DNA from: Bifidobacteriaceae bacterium | Lineage (GTDB): Bacteria > Actinomycetota > Actinomycetes > Actinomycetales > WQXJ01 | Assembly (NCBI GenBank): GCA_031272565.1 | Contig: JAISTN010000082.1 | Span: 1 to 7,761, forward strand | Length of the DNA stretch: 7,761 nucleotides | Reading direction: 5' to 3' | In this document: piece after piece, positions 1-6,074 of the stretch | Layout of the letters: each line of letters opens with the position of its first letter | Numbering within the stretch: position 1 is the stretch's first letter | Program-made: the position numbers and the translations under genes | The notes under the pieces: model-generated | Database searches by the model: none | Told to the model about the DNA's origin: nothing | What the model saw: only the letters and a program-made list of their open reading frames with translations

Positions 1-869
1 TGGCCGGTTGCGGCGGAGGCGACAACACCACTGAGGAGACGGGCGGCGGCGCGTCAACCACAGGCGCCCAAACCACCGACACGGCCACCACCGAGGCGCC
101 GGAAGAAACCACCGAAGCACCGGAGGAAACCACCCCGGCAGCCGAAGTGGTCACCCTCAAGGTGGGCGTGTCCCCCGTACCGCAGGGCGACATCCTGCAG
201 TTCATCCAGGACAACCTGGCGGCCGAGGCCGGCCTGAACCTCGACATCATCGAGTACCAGGATTACATCCTGCCCAACTCGGCCCTGGCCGCCGGCGACC
301 TGGACGCCAACTACTTCCAGCACCAGCCGTACCTGGATTCCCAGGTCGAAGAGTTCGGCTACGACTTCGCGGCCTTCCCGGGCGTGCACATCGAACCGCT
401 GGGCGTCTACGGCGGCAAGCAAACCTCGATCGACGAGATTCCCGATGGCGCGGTCATCGGCGTTTCGAACGACCCGGCGAACCAGGCCCGCGGCCTGAAG
501 CTGCTGGCCAGCGCCGGCTTCTTCACCTTGGCCGATGTCGACGACCCGACCATCGACGACCTGGCGGACAACCCGCACAACATCCAGTTGACCCAGGTGG
601 AGCCGAAGCTGCTGGCCGTCAACCTGCAGGACTTCGACTACGCCGTCATCAACGGCAACTACGCCATCGACGCGGGCCTCAGCCCGGCCAACGATGCGCT
701 GGTGCTCGAATCGGGCGAGAACAACCCGTACGCCAACTTCTTGGTTTCGCGCACCGAGAACAAGGACGACCCGGCCATCGTCAAGCTGAACGAACTGCTG
801 CACACCCCTGAGGTGAAGCAGTTCATCCAGGACACCTGGTCTGACGGTTCCGTCATCGCGGCGTTCTAG
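1..869 (+). CDS. metQ: MetQ/NlpA-family methionine ABC transporter substrate-binding lipoprotein (5' end missing)
   Basis: This is the extracytoplasmic lipoprotein that captures methionine and delivers it to a MetN/MetI ABC importer. The reading frame is open from base 3, and its first codons read A-G-C with a leading partial codon ending in TG, which fits an L-A-G-C lipobox; the signal peptide therefore lies off the left edge. The mature protein from the cysteine at 9-11 has 286 residues. Residues 2-46 are a Gly/Thr/Glu/Pro linker and residues 47-286 are the binding domain, close to the usual MetQ length. Family signatures visible are KVGVSP near the domain start, LDANYFQHQPYL, GVHIEPLGVY, NDPANQARG and AVINGNYA, which line the ligand cleft in characterised members. 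A GTG at 147 could look like a start, but it lies inside the continuous frame after the linker. The gene ends with TAG and a strong terminator follows, so it is last in its transcript; metN and metI are not downstream and would have to be upstream or elsewhere. The family call is firm; the exact substrate (L- or D-methionine) is inferred. Confidence 0.93.
   Translation, partial: AGCGGGDNTTEETGGGASTTGAQTTDTATTEAPEETTEAPEETTPAAEVVTLKVGVSPVPQGDILQFIQDNLAAEAGLNLDIIEYQDYILPNSALAAGDLDANYFQHQPYLDSQVEEFGYDFAAFPGVHIEPLGVYGGKQTSIDEIPDGAVIGVSNDPANQARGLKLLASAGFFTLADVDDPTIDDLADNPHNIQLTQVEPKLLAVNLQDFDYAVINGNYAIDAGLSPANDALVLESGENNPYANFLVSRTENKDDPAIVKLNELLHTPEVKQFIQDTWSDGSVIAAF
87..134 (+). repeat. 21-bp tandem coding repeat in the MetQ linker
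   Basis: Two adjacent 21-bp units (87-107 and 108-128), plus the first six bases of a third, encode T-T-E-A-P-E-E twice and then T-T. The two full units differ at three positions only, all synonymous third-codon changes (GAG/GAA, GCG/GCA, GAA/GAG). The repeat lies in the flexible tether between the lipidated cysteine and the binding domain. Confidence 0.85.
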
Positions 870-888
870 AACTGCCGCCTGACCGGAC

Positions 889-913
889 CGCCGGGCAGGA
901 ATCCTGGCCGGCG
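889..913 (+). other. Imperfect hairpin just after metQ
   Basis: The arms at 889-899 and 903-913 pair over 11 positions with a single G-G mismatch (895/907) and a three-base AAT loop. No T-tract follows, so it is not itself a canonical intrinsic terminator. It starts 20 bases after the metQ stop and lies 9 bases before the main terminator stem. It may stabilise the 3' end of the metQ transcript or mark a protein-binding site; neither is shown. Confidence 0.6.
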
Positions 914-915
914 AA

Positions 916-945
916 TCTGCACGCCGGGCCCCCGTACAGTAGAAT
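916..945 (+). promoter_or_regulatory. Candidate promoter with -10 in the terminator loop
   Basis: TAGAAT at 940-945 fits the actinobacterial -10 pattern TANNNT well, and lies inside the loop of the metQ terminator. The -35 region is poor: CTGCAC at 917-922, with 17-bp spacing, keeps only the TG of TTGACA. Transcription would start near 952 and give a leader of about 48 bases before the GTG at 1000. The placement suits the next gene, which needs its own promoter after a strong terminator, but the evidence is a single hexamer. Confidence 0.35.
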
Positions 946-966
946 GCCGGGGGCCCGGCTTTTTTT
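923..966 (+). terminator. Intrinsic terminator of the metQ transcript
   Basis: A perfect 12-bp G/C-rich stem (923-934 with 948-959) encloses a 13-base loop and is followed at once by seven T residues (960-966). This is a classic Rho-independent terminator for transcription leaving metQ. No perfect stem this long with a T-run was found elsewhere in the window. Confidence 0.93.
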
Positions 967-990
967 GGCGCGGGCAATGACGATCGGTTT

Positions 991-994
991 GGAG
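991..994 (+). promoter_or_regulatory. Ribosome binding site deciding the GTG start at 1000
   Basis: GGAG lies five bases before GTG 1000. An ATG at 998 overlaps that GTG in another frame but reaches a stop after five codons, so the GTG is the real start. Confidence 0.7.
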
Positions 995-999
995 TAGAT

Positions 1000-2322
1000 G
1001 TGCGTTCAAAATTGACGGTGGTTGGGGCGCTGGGTGCCTGCCTGGCGCTGGCCTTGGCCGGCTGCAGCGGCAGCAGTGATGACGAGGCGACTACCACGCC
1101 CTCGCCCCTGGGCGACAAGGCGACGGCCACGGTGGAGGCCGCCGAGCTGCCCGGCGTGACCGGCACCTTTGCCAGCACCCCGGAGATCACCTTCCCCCTT
1201 AAGCCCGGCTTCGAATCCCCCACCCCAACTCCAACGGAAACCGAGACCGAGGCGGCCACGGACGAGACCACCGACGGTACGGAAGCGACTGACGAGGCAG
1301 CATCCGACACGGCCGATCCGAGTGCCTCCGAAACCGAAGAAGTGTCCGCCTACATCGACCCGCCCAGCACGCTGCAGGTCACCACGGCGCTACCCAGCGA
1401 AGGCGACGGTACCGTGGTCAAAGAGAACTACATGGTGGCGGCAGACATGATCGCCTACAAGTGGGGCTTCCTGGAGCCGGTCTATTCGACCTACTATTCG
1501 AGCCCCGAGGTGTTGCCCATCCGGTCCGACGCCTCATATCCCATCCTGGGCCAGATCCTGATTGGCCAGACCATCGGTTCACGCATCGTGGCCGTGGTGC
1601 CGCCCACCGCCAGCGCCATCAACACGGCGATTGGCGCCGAGGCCGGCGACACCATCGTGCTGGTCTTCGACATCTACGAGCAGTACCCGTCCGACATCCA
1701 GGCCCAGGCCGATGCCGTCCCCACCGGCACCAAGACCACCGCCCAGGTGGAGGGCGCCCTGGGCGGCCCGGCCACCATCACGGTGCCCGGCGGCTCCGAA
1801 CCGCCGGAGAAGATCACCACCACGGTGATCGCCACCGGCAGCGGTGCGCCGATTGCCGATGGCGACCTGATCTTGTACCACTACGCCGCCATCGACTGGA
1901 ACGGTGATGACGGCGGCTCGTCCTGGGTGGACGGTTGGGGCCCCGCCACCGCCACCGTCTCCTCCAACCCCTACTATGACGGCACGGTCAACGTCTACAC
2001 CGGCCTGATCGGTGTCACCGTTGGTTCGCGGGTGGTGGTCGAGGCGCCGGCCAAAGCCGGCGCCTACGCCGGCGAGGCCGTGGTGATGGACATCATCGCC
2101 GTGGTCAAGCGGCCGGTCATGGAGGTGCCGGAAGAAAGCGCCAGCGCAGAAGCCACCGAAGATGCGACGGAGGACGCCGACGCGGCCGAGGAAGAGACCG
2201 CCACGGAAGAACCCGAGGCCACCGAGGACGCAGACGGGACCGAGACGCCAGCCGACTCGGAGGAGCCCAGCGACGCCGACACCGCGGACCAAGAAGAACC
2301 GGCCGCTAGCCCAGATCAGTAA
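1000..2322 (+). CDS. Secreted lipoprotein with two divergent FKBP-type peptidyl-prolyl isomerase-like domains
   Basis: The 440-residue product starts with a lipoprotein signal peptide (basic R2/K4, hydrophobic 5-20, lipobox L-A-G-C with C22), so it should be anchored outside the membrane. Two FKBP-like repeats follow. Repeat 1 has an entry motif near 61-67 (PEITFPL) and a body at about 121-228, ending GQTIGSRIVAVVPP (189-202) and GDTIVLVFDIY. Repeat 2 has a matching entry (GPATITVPGG, 256-265) and a body to about 370, with GVTVGSRVVVEAP and AVVMDIIAVV. The G-x-x-V/I-G-S-R strand and closing V-x-D-I strand are typical of actinobacterial FKBP lipoproteins. The usual F-D-S-S segment and I-P-G-W motif are not recognisable, so catalytic activity is doubtful and a chaperone or binding role is possible. 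A Thr/Glu/Asp-rich stretch (about 72-118) interrupts repeat 1, and residues 376-440 are a strongly acidic tail with recurring E-A-T-E-D-A. The antiporter gene begins 27 bases downstream, so the two are probably co-transcribed. The family assignment rests on motif resemblance. Confidence 0.8.
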   Translation: MRSKLTVVGALGACLALALAGCSGSSDDEATTTPSPLGDKATATVEAAELPGVTGTFASTPEITFPLKPGFESPTPTPTETETEAATDETTDGTEATDEAASDTADPSASETEEVSAYIDPPSTLQVTTALPSEGDGTVVKENYMVAADMIAYKWGFLEPVYSTYYSSPEVLPIRSDASYPILGQILIGQTIGSRIVAVVPPTASAINTAIGAEAGDTIVLVFDIYEQYPSDIQAQADAVPTGTKTTAQVEGALGGPATITVPGGSEPPEKITTTVIATGSGAPIADGDLILYHYAAIDWNGDDGGSSWVDGWGPATATVSSNPYYDGTVNVYTGLIGVTVGSRVVVEAPAKAGAYAGEAVVMDIIAVVKRPVMEVPEESASAEATEDATEDADAAEEETATEEPEATEDADGTETPADSEEPSDADTADQEEPAASPDQ

Positions 2323-2330
2323 GCCCGTGT

Positions 2331-2340
2331 AGGAGGGGGG
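2331..2340 (+). promoter_or_regulatory. Strong ribosome binding site of the antiporter gene
   Basis: AGGAGGGGGG lies between the FKBP-like stop and the ATG at 2350. The purine-rich match is excellent, with nine bases from the end of the G-run to the ATG. It supports independent, efficient initiation within a shared transcript. Confidence 0.75.
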
Positions 2341-2349
2341 CCAACCGGC

Positions 2350-4119
2350 ATGAACGAGTTCACCGTCGTCACGGTGCTGCTCGCCGCCGTGCTGGTGGCC
2401 GCCTTTGCCCGCAAGGCGCACCTCAACCCGCCGCTGGTGGTGTTGACCTTCGCCCTGGCGGCCTCGTTCCTGCCCGGCCTGGTCCAAGTTGAGGTCTCCT
2501 CTGAACTGATCCTTGGCATCATCCTGCCGCCGCTGCTCTATTCGGCCGCCCTGACCAGTTCCTACCAGGACTTCCGGGCCGCCCTGCAGCCGATTGTCCG
2601 GCTGGGCGTGGGCCTGGTGGTGGTGACCACCGCCGCCGTCGGCTTCGCCGCCTGGCTGTTCGACCCGCTGCTGTCCGCGCCGGCCGCCATCCTGCTGGGC
2701 GCCATCGTCGCCCCACCCGATGCGGTGGCCGCCGCCGCCGTGGGCCGCCGGCTGGGCCTGCCCCGGCGCGTCATGACCCGGCTGGGCGGCGAATCGCTGA
2801 TCAACGACTGCACCTCGTTGACGCTCTACCGGTTGTCGCTGGCCGCCGTCTATACCGCCGGCGCCTCGATTGGGCAGGGCGCCGTGGTCTTTGCCCTGGC
2901 CTTGCTGGTGGGCGTCTCGGTGGGCCTGGCCCTGGCCTACCTGGCGCAGATCGCCCGGGCCGGCCTGCGCGACCCGGCCGTCGACACGGTGATCGGCATC
3001 ATGCTGCCGTTCGTGGCCTACTGGATCGCCGAGGAATACCACGGCTCCGGCGTGCTGGCCGTGGTGGCAGCCGGCTTCTTCATTGGCCAGTCCCAACCCC
3101 GCACCACCGTGGCCACCCGCCTGCACGAGGAACCAATCTGGGCATCGATCGACCTGTTGCTGGAATCCTTCACCTTCGCGCTGATCGGCCTGCAACTGCG
3201 CTGGGTGATCGCCGAGGTGGACGCCTCCGACCAAGAACTGAGCGAAGCCATCGTCCTGTCGTTCCTGGTGCTGGCGGTGACCCTGGCGGTGCGGCCGGTC
3301 TACATCTACAGCACCGAACTGCTGGTCCGCGCCCGCTGGTGGCGCCGCTCCACCAGCCGGTCCGCGCCCTACACGCCCCTGTCCGCCCGCGAACTGCTGG
3401 TCACCTCCTGGGCCGGCATGCGCGGCGTGGTCACCCTGGCCGCGGCCGCCGCCATCCCGGTGCGGGTGGACGGCCAACCCTTCGCGGAACGGGCCACCGT
3501 CCAGATGGCGGCCTATACGGTCGCCATCGGTACCCTGCTGATCCAAGGCCTGACACTGCCATCCATCATCCGGGCCCTCAAGATCACCTCCGATGACGAA
3601 AAGGAAGAAGACGACGCCTCCGAGGCCCGCGTCCGGCTGCTGGCCACCCGGGCGGCCTCCCAGGTGGTGCGCGGCCAGGTCGAGGCCTGGACGCCCATCA
3701 TGGGCAAGGCCGAGGCCGAACGGATCGCCAGTTGGGCCACCCAAGGCCTGCTGGCCCGTGAAACCGCCGCCGCCACCCTGATGCACCCGGAGGCGGCCCT
3801 GGCGGACGGCGACCTGCTGGAGGTGGCCCGGGGGCCCGCCCCGCCGGCCGCCATCGCTGAGGCCCGCGAGGTCTTGGGGGCCGCGGCCCAGGGTGACGGT
3901 CAACCCACGCCGGCCTCACGCGAGGAACTGCGCCAAGCCGCCGCCAAGCTGACCACGCACATCGCCGAGTTGCGCACCCAGATGGTGCGGGCCCAACGCG
4001 AGGTGGTGGTGGCGGAACGCAACGGCGGGCGCCTCAACGAAACCGTCATGCGGCGCATCATGCGGGAATTCGACCTTGAAGAAGAGGCCATGGAGGCCTC
4101 CTGGGCCTTCCGGCTGTAG
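2350..4119 (+). CDS. CPA1-family Na+/H+ antiporter (NhaP/YjcE-like)
   Basis: This 589-residue integral membrane protein is expected to exchange Na+ (or another monovalent cation) for H+ across the cytoplasmic membrane. Residues 1-410 are a chain of hydrophobic segments. CPA1 hallmarks are visible: GAIVAPPDAVA (118-128), the RRLGLPRR loop (133-140), ESLIND (148-153) with the N152-D153 pair that in this family forms the ion and proton site, and SWAGMRGVVTLAAAAAIP (353-370) with the conserved arginine R358. Where many relatives read N-D-A/G-T-A after the catalytic pair, this one has N-D-C-T-S. Residues 411-589 form a charged, Ala/Glu-rich cytoplasmic tail predicted to be helical, with a likely coiled coil near 523-557. 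It ends in RLNETVMRRIMREFDLEEE, a terminal pattern seen in other bacterial CPA1 antiporters. The start is set by a very strong ribosome binding site. The gene is likely second in a transcript with the FKBP-like lipoprotein and converges on the kinase gene. Ion preference cannot be read from the sequence. Confidence 0.93.
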   Translation: MNEFTVVTVLLAAVLVAAFARKAHLNPPLVVLTFALAASFLPGLVQVEVSSELILGIILPPLLYSAALTSSYQDFRAALQPIVRLGVGLVVVTTAAVGFAAWLFDPLLSAPAAILLGAIVAPPDAVAAAAVGRRLGLPRRVMTRLGGESLINDCTSLTLYRLSLAAVYTAGASIGQGAVVFALALLVGVSVGLALAYLAQIARAGLRDPAVDTVIGIMLPFVAYWIAEEYHGSGVLAVVAAGFFIGQSQPRTTVATRLHEEPIWASIDLLLESFTFALIGLQLRWVIAEVDASDQELSEAIVLSFLVLAVTLAVRPVYIYSTELLVRARWWRRSTSRSAPYTPLSARELLVTSWAGMRGVVTLAAAAAIPVRVDGQPFAERATVQMAAYTVAIGTLLIQGLTLPSIIRALKITSDDEKEEDDASEARVRLLATRAASQVVRGQVEAWTPIMGKAEAERIASWATQGLLARETAAATLMHPEAALADGDLLEVARGPAPPAAIAEAREVLGAAAQGDGQPTPASREELRQAAAKLTTHIAELRTQMVRAQREVVVAERNGGRLNETVMRRIMREFDLEEEAMEASWAFRL

Positions 4120-4157
4120 TGCCGCCCAGAGGGGTTGGGCGGCCAACCCCGGCGGCA
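4120..4157. terminator. Strong hairpin between convergent genes, possible bidirectional terminator
   Basis: An inner perfect 8-bp stem (4131-4138 with 4143-4150, GCGG loop) is stacked on an outer perfect 7-bp stem (4120-4126 with 4151-4157), with a four-base bulge (4127-4130) on the 5' side. It begins one base after the antiporter stop. No T-tract follows on either strand, so it is not canonical, but its place between convergent genes suits a bidirectional terminator. The rest of the 79-bp gap holds only short dyads, for example CTCAG/CTGAG at 4171-4183 and AGCCC/GGGCT at 4185-4199. Confidence 0.6.
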
Positions 4158-4198
4158 CCCTCAACCGATTCTCAGCTACTGAGCAGCCCCATCAGGGC

Positions 4199-5416
4199 TC
4201 AGGGCGCCTTGGCATCCTTGTCTTTGTCTTTGTTCTTGACCGAACGCGGCAGGCGGACTCGCATGACACAGCCCGCGTCCGCATCCGCCACCTCGATCGA
4301 CCCGGCGTGCAGCCGCACCGCCCAGCGGGCAATCGCCAGGCCCAGGCCGGTGCCGCCGCTGGACTGGGCGCCCGGCGCCTGGGCCGTCTTGCCGCGCGCG
4401 AAGCGCTCGAAGACCCGCTGGCGTTCCTCCGGTGGGATGCCCGGCCCCTGATCACAGACATCTAGTTGGACCCAACGGCCCTGGGTTTGAGTGCGGATCG
4501 TGATAACCGAATGGTCCGGCGTGTGCCGGATCGCGTTTGACAGCAGATTAGCCATCACCTGGTGCATCCGCTCCACGTCGATGTTCAGACGTAGCCCGGC
4601 CGGCAACACATCGGTCACAAACAGGACCCGCTTACCGGCCGAAGAGGCCACCAGTTTGGCGCCCGCCACCGCCTCATCAATGAACTCTTGGGCGTCAACC
4701 TCTTCGATGGCCAAGGTGACGACATCGGCGTCCAAACGCGACAGGTCCAGCATGTCCGTCACCAACCGGCCCAGACGACGGGTCTGCGTCAACAAGACTT
4801 CCAAGGTGGCGGCATCGGGCGCCGTCACGCCATCGACCATGTTTTCCAGTTCCGCTTGGAGGGCCGCCACCGGGGTGCGCAACTCGTGCGACACGTTGGC
4901 GATCATTTCCCGCCGCAACGTGTCGGCCTGGGCCAGGTCCTCCGCCATGGTGGTGAACGCCCGGGCCAGTTCGCCCACCTCATCGCGCGAGGTGATGGTG
5001 ACCCGCTGCGAATAGTCACCCTTGGCCATGGCCTGGGCCGCCTCGGTCATTTCCCTAAGCGGACTGGTCATGCCGTGGGCCATCATCTGAGTCACGATCA
5101 AGCCGGCCAGAACCGCCAACGGCAGGGTACGGCTGGGCCCCATCTCGTTACGCAGGCCAATCCAAGTCATGCCGGCCGTGGCCACCACCGCCGCCGTCAC
5201 CAGGACGCCAATCTTCATCTTGATCGAACCGAGCAGGTCCAGCGGGCGGGAGAACCCGCGCGCCACCTGGCCGGCCAGGGACGTGCCGGACTTGGTTGGC
5301 GCGTCCTTGGCCGCGGCGGCTTGGGCCTGGCCATCCAGGCCCGGGCCGTCCAGGCCTTGGCCGTCCGGCGGCGGGGCGGGCTTATTCGGCCGGCTCAAAG
5401 GCGTACCCGACTCCAT
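4199..5416 (-). CDS. Two-component sensor histidine kinase (HAMP-HisKA-HATPase_c)
   Basis: This 405-residue membrane kinase should autophosphorylate and pass phosphate to the adjacent OmpR-type regulator. Residues 1-55 are a Pro/Gly/Ala-rich cytoplasmic leader, followed by RPLDLLGSIKMKIG and a first membrane segment (about 68-88). Fewer than ten residues separate it from a second (about 97-115), so there is almost no extracytoplasmic sensor domain. A HAMP domain spans about 116-165. The H-box NVSHELRTP places the phosphorylated histidine at H177. The N-box is NLLSN (290-294), G1 is DQGPGI (322-327) and G2 is GGTGLGLAI (354-362), so all catalytic motifs are present. The C-terminus is a charged Lys/Asp run. 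The ATG at 5416 lies 35 bases inside the end of the regulator gene, the usual sign of translational coupling. It lacks a clear Shine-Dalgarno; a TTG at 5398 with GGAG 11 bases upstream is a possible alternative that would shorten the protein by six residues. The stimulus is unknown; such kinases often sense the membrane itself or a partner protein. Confidence 0.93.
   Translation of the reverse strand: MESGTPLSRPNKPAPPPDGQGLDGPGLDGQAQAAAAKDAPTKSGTSLAGQVARGFSRPLDLLGSIKMKIGVLVTAAVVATAGMTWIGLRNEMGPSRTLPLAVLAGLIVTQMMAHGMTSPLREMTEAAQAMAKGDYSQRVTITSRDEVGELARAFTTMAEDLAQADTLRREMIANVSHELRTPVAALQAELENMVDGVTAPDAATLEVLLTQTRRLGRLVTDMLDLSRLDADVVTLAIEEVDAQEFIDEAVAGAKLVASSAGKRVLFVTDVLPAGLRLNIDVERMHQVMANLLSNAIRHTPDHSVITIRTQTQGRWVQLDVCDQGPGIPPEERQRVFERFARGKTAQAPGAQSSGGTGLGLAIARWAVRLHAGSIEVADADAGCVMRVRLPRSVKNKDKDKDAKAP
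5329..5373 (-). repeat. 15-bp tandem repeat in the kinase 5' coding region
   Basis: Three head-to-tail 15-bp units lie at 5329-5343, 5344-5358 and 5359-5373; the first two are close copies and the third is diverged at its end. On the coding strand they encode the pentads DGQGL, DGPGL and DGQAQ (residues 18-32). The period keeps the frame, so gain or loss of units would change only the length of the N-terminal leader. Confidence 0.75.
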
Positions 5417-6074
5417 GGACCGTGCGGATCAGGTCCGGCCCCAGCTTGCGGCGCACCGCCTTGATGTGGCTGTCCACCGTCCGCGTGCCGCTGGCGTCCA
5501 CCCAATCCCAGACGTGCTCCAGCAGCTTTTCGCGGGTCAGCACCGTGCGCGGATTGTCGGCCATGAAGGCCAGCAGATCGAACTCGGTGGGTGTGAGATG
5601 CACTTCGCGGCCGGCCCGGTGCACCCGGCGGGCCGCCTTGTCGATGGTCAAATCACCCGCGGTCACCACCGCGTCATCGGCCATCGCCGCCCGCAACTGG
5701 GCCGCCCGGTCCACCCGCCGCAGCAAAGCCTTGATGCGGGCCACCAGCTCACGCATCGAGAACGGCTTGGTCATGTAGTCATCCGCCCCCACACCCAAAC
5801 CGATCAACTTGTCGGTTTCATCATCCCGGGCCGTCAGCATCAGGACGGGTAGGGGCGTTTCGGCCTGGACCCGGCGGCAGACCTCCAGGCCGTCGATGCC
5901 GGGCAGCATGACATCCAGCACAATCAGGTCCGGTTGCAGCTCGGCCGCCTTGGCCACGGCCTCCAATCCATCCCCCACCTGGAAGGCCTGGTAGCCCTCC
6001 GCGTTCAGGCGCCGGGCGATGGCAGCGGCGATGGTCGGTTCGTCTTCCACGACCAGAATCAGAGGCGCGCTCAT
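5382..6074 (-). CDS. OmpR/PhoB-family response regulator
   Basis: This 230-residue DNA-binding regulator is the likely partner of the adjacent kinase. The receiver domain (about 4-118) has every expected residue: the acidic pair E10-D11, phospho-acceptor D54 in IVLDVMLPG, switch residue T81 in MLTARDD, and K103 in MTKPF. A linker (about 119-136) leads to a C-terminal winged-helix domain (about 137-228) with the OmpR signatures LTPTEFDLLAFMADNP, TREKLLEHVW, RTVDSHIKAVRRKLG and the wing RTVHGVGYAF. Length and domain order are normal for the family. It is first in a two-gene unit, and the kinase ATG lies inside its last codons. The ATG at 6074 has no convincing Shine-Dalgarno, which suggests leaderless or weakly led translation. 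The intergenic space to the divergent transporter gene is only 38 bp, so autoregulation or shared control with that gene is plausible but not shown. The sequence does not allow assignment to a named system such as MtrA or PhoP. Confidence 0.95.
   Translation of the reverse strand: MSAPLILVVEDEPTIAAAIARRLNAEGYQAFQVGDGLEAVAKAAELQPDLIVLDVMLPGIDGLEVCRRVQAETPLPVLMLTARDDETDKLIGLGVGADDYMTKPFSMRELVARIKALLRRVDRAAQLRAAMADDAVVTAGDLTIDKAARRVHRAGREVHLTPTEFDLLAFMADNPRTVLTREKLLEHVWDWVDASGTRTVDSHIKAVRRKLGPDLIRTVHGVGYAFEPAE

Noticed and set aside
147..869. Starting MetQ at the GTG at 147.
   Set aside because: The frame is open back to base 3 and includes a lipobox cysteine and tether, so this GTG is an internal valine codon.
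998..1015. An ATG at 998 overlapping the GTG start, as a possible leader peptide or true start.
   Set aside because: It encodes five residues before a stop, with no feature suggesting attenuation. The GTG frame carries the signal peptide.
54..1310. A 418-codon minus-strand open frame spanning metQ, the terminator and the start of the next gene.
   Set aside because: It runs straight through a strong terminator and two well-supported genes, and consists of Val/Arg/Gly-rich sequence without recognisable domains.
1579..3903. A 774-codon open frame on the minus strand opposite the FKBP-like and antiporter genes.
   Set aside because: Its translation is rich in Gly, Gln, His, Asp and Arg with no family motif, as expected for the antisense of high-GC coding sequence. 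The opposing plus-strand genes have clear domains.
4076..4465. Plus-strand open frames covering the convergent gap (4076-4465 and 4119-4451), possible small genes.
   Set aside because: They lack a ribosome binding site, overlap the antiporter or kinase ends and the hairpin, and have shadow-like Arg/Pro-rich composition.
4688..5464. A 258-codon plus-strand open frame opposite the histidine kinase.
   Set aside because: It is His/Gln/Gly-rich shadow sequence overlapping a kinase with all catalytic motifs intact on the other strand.
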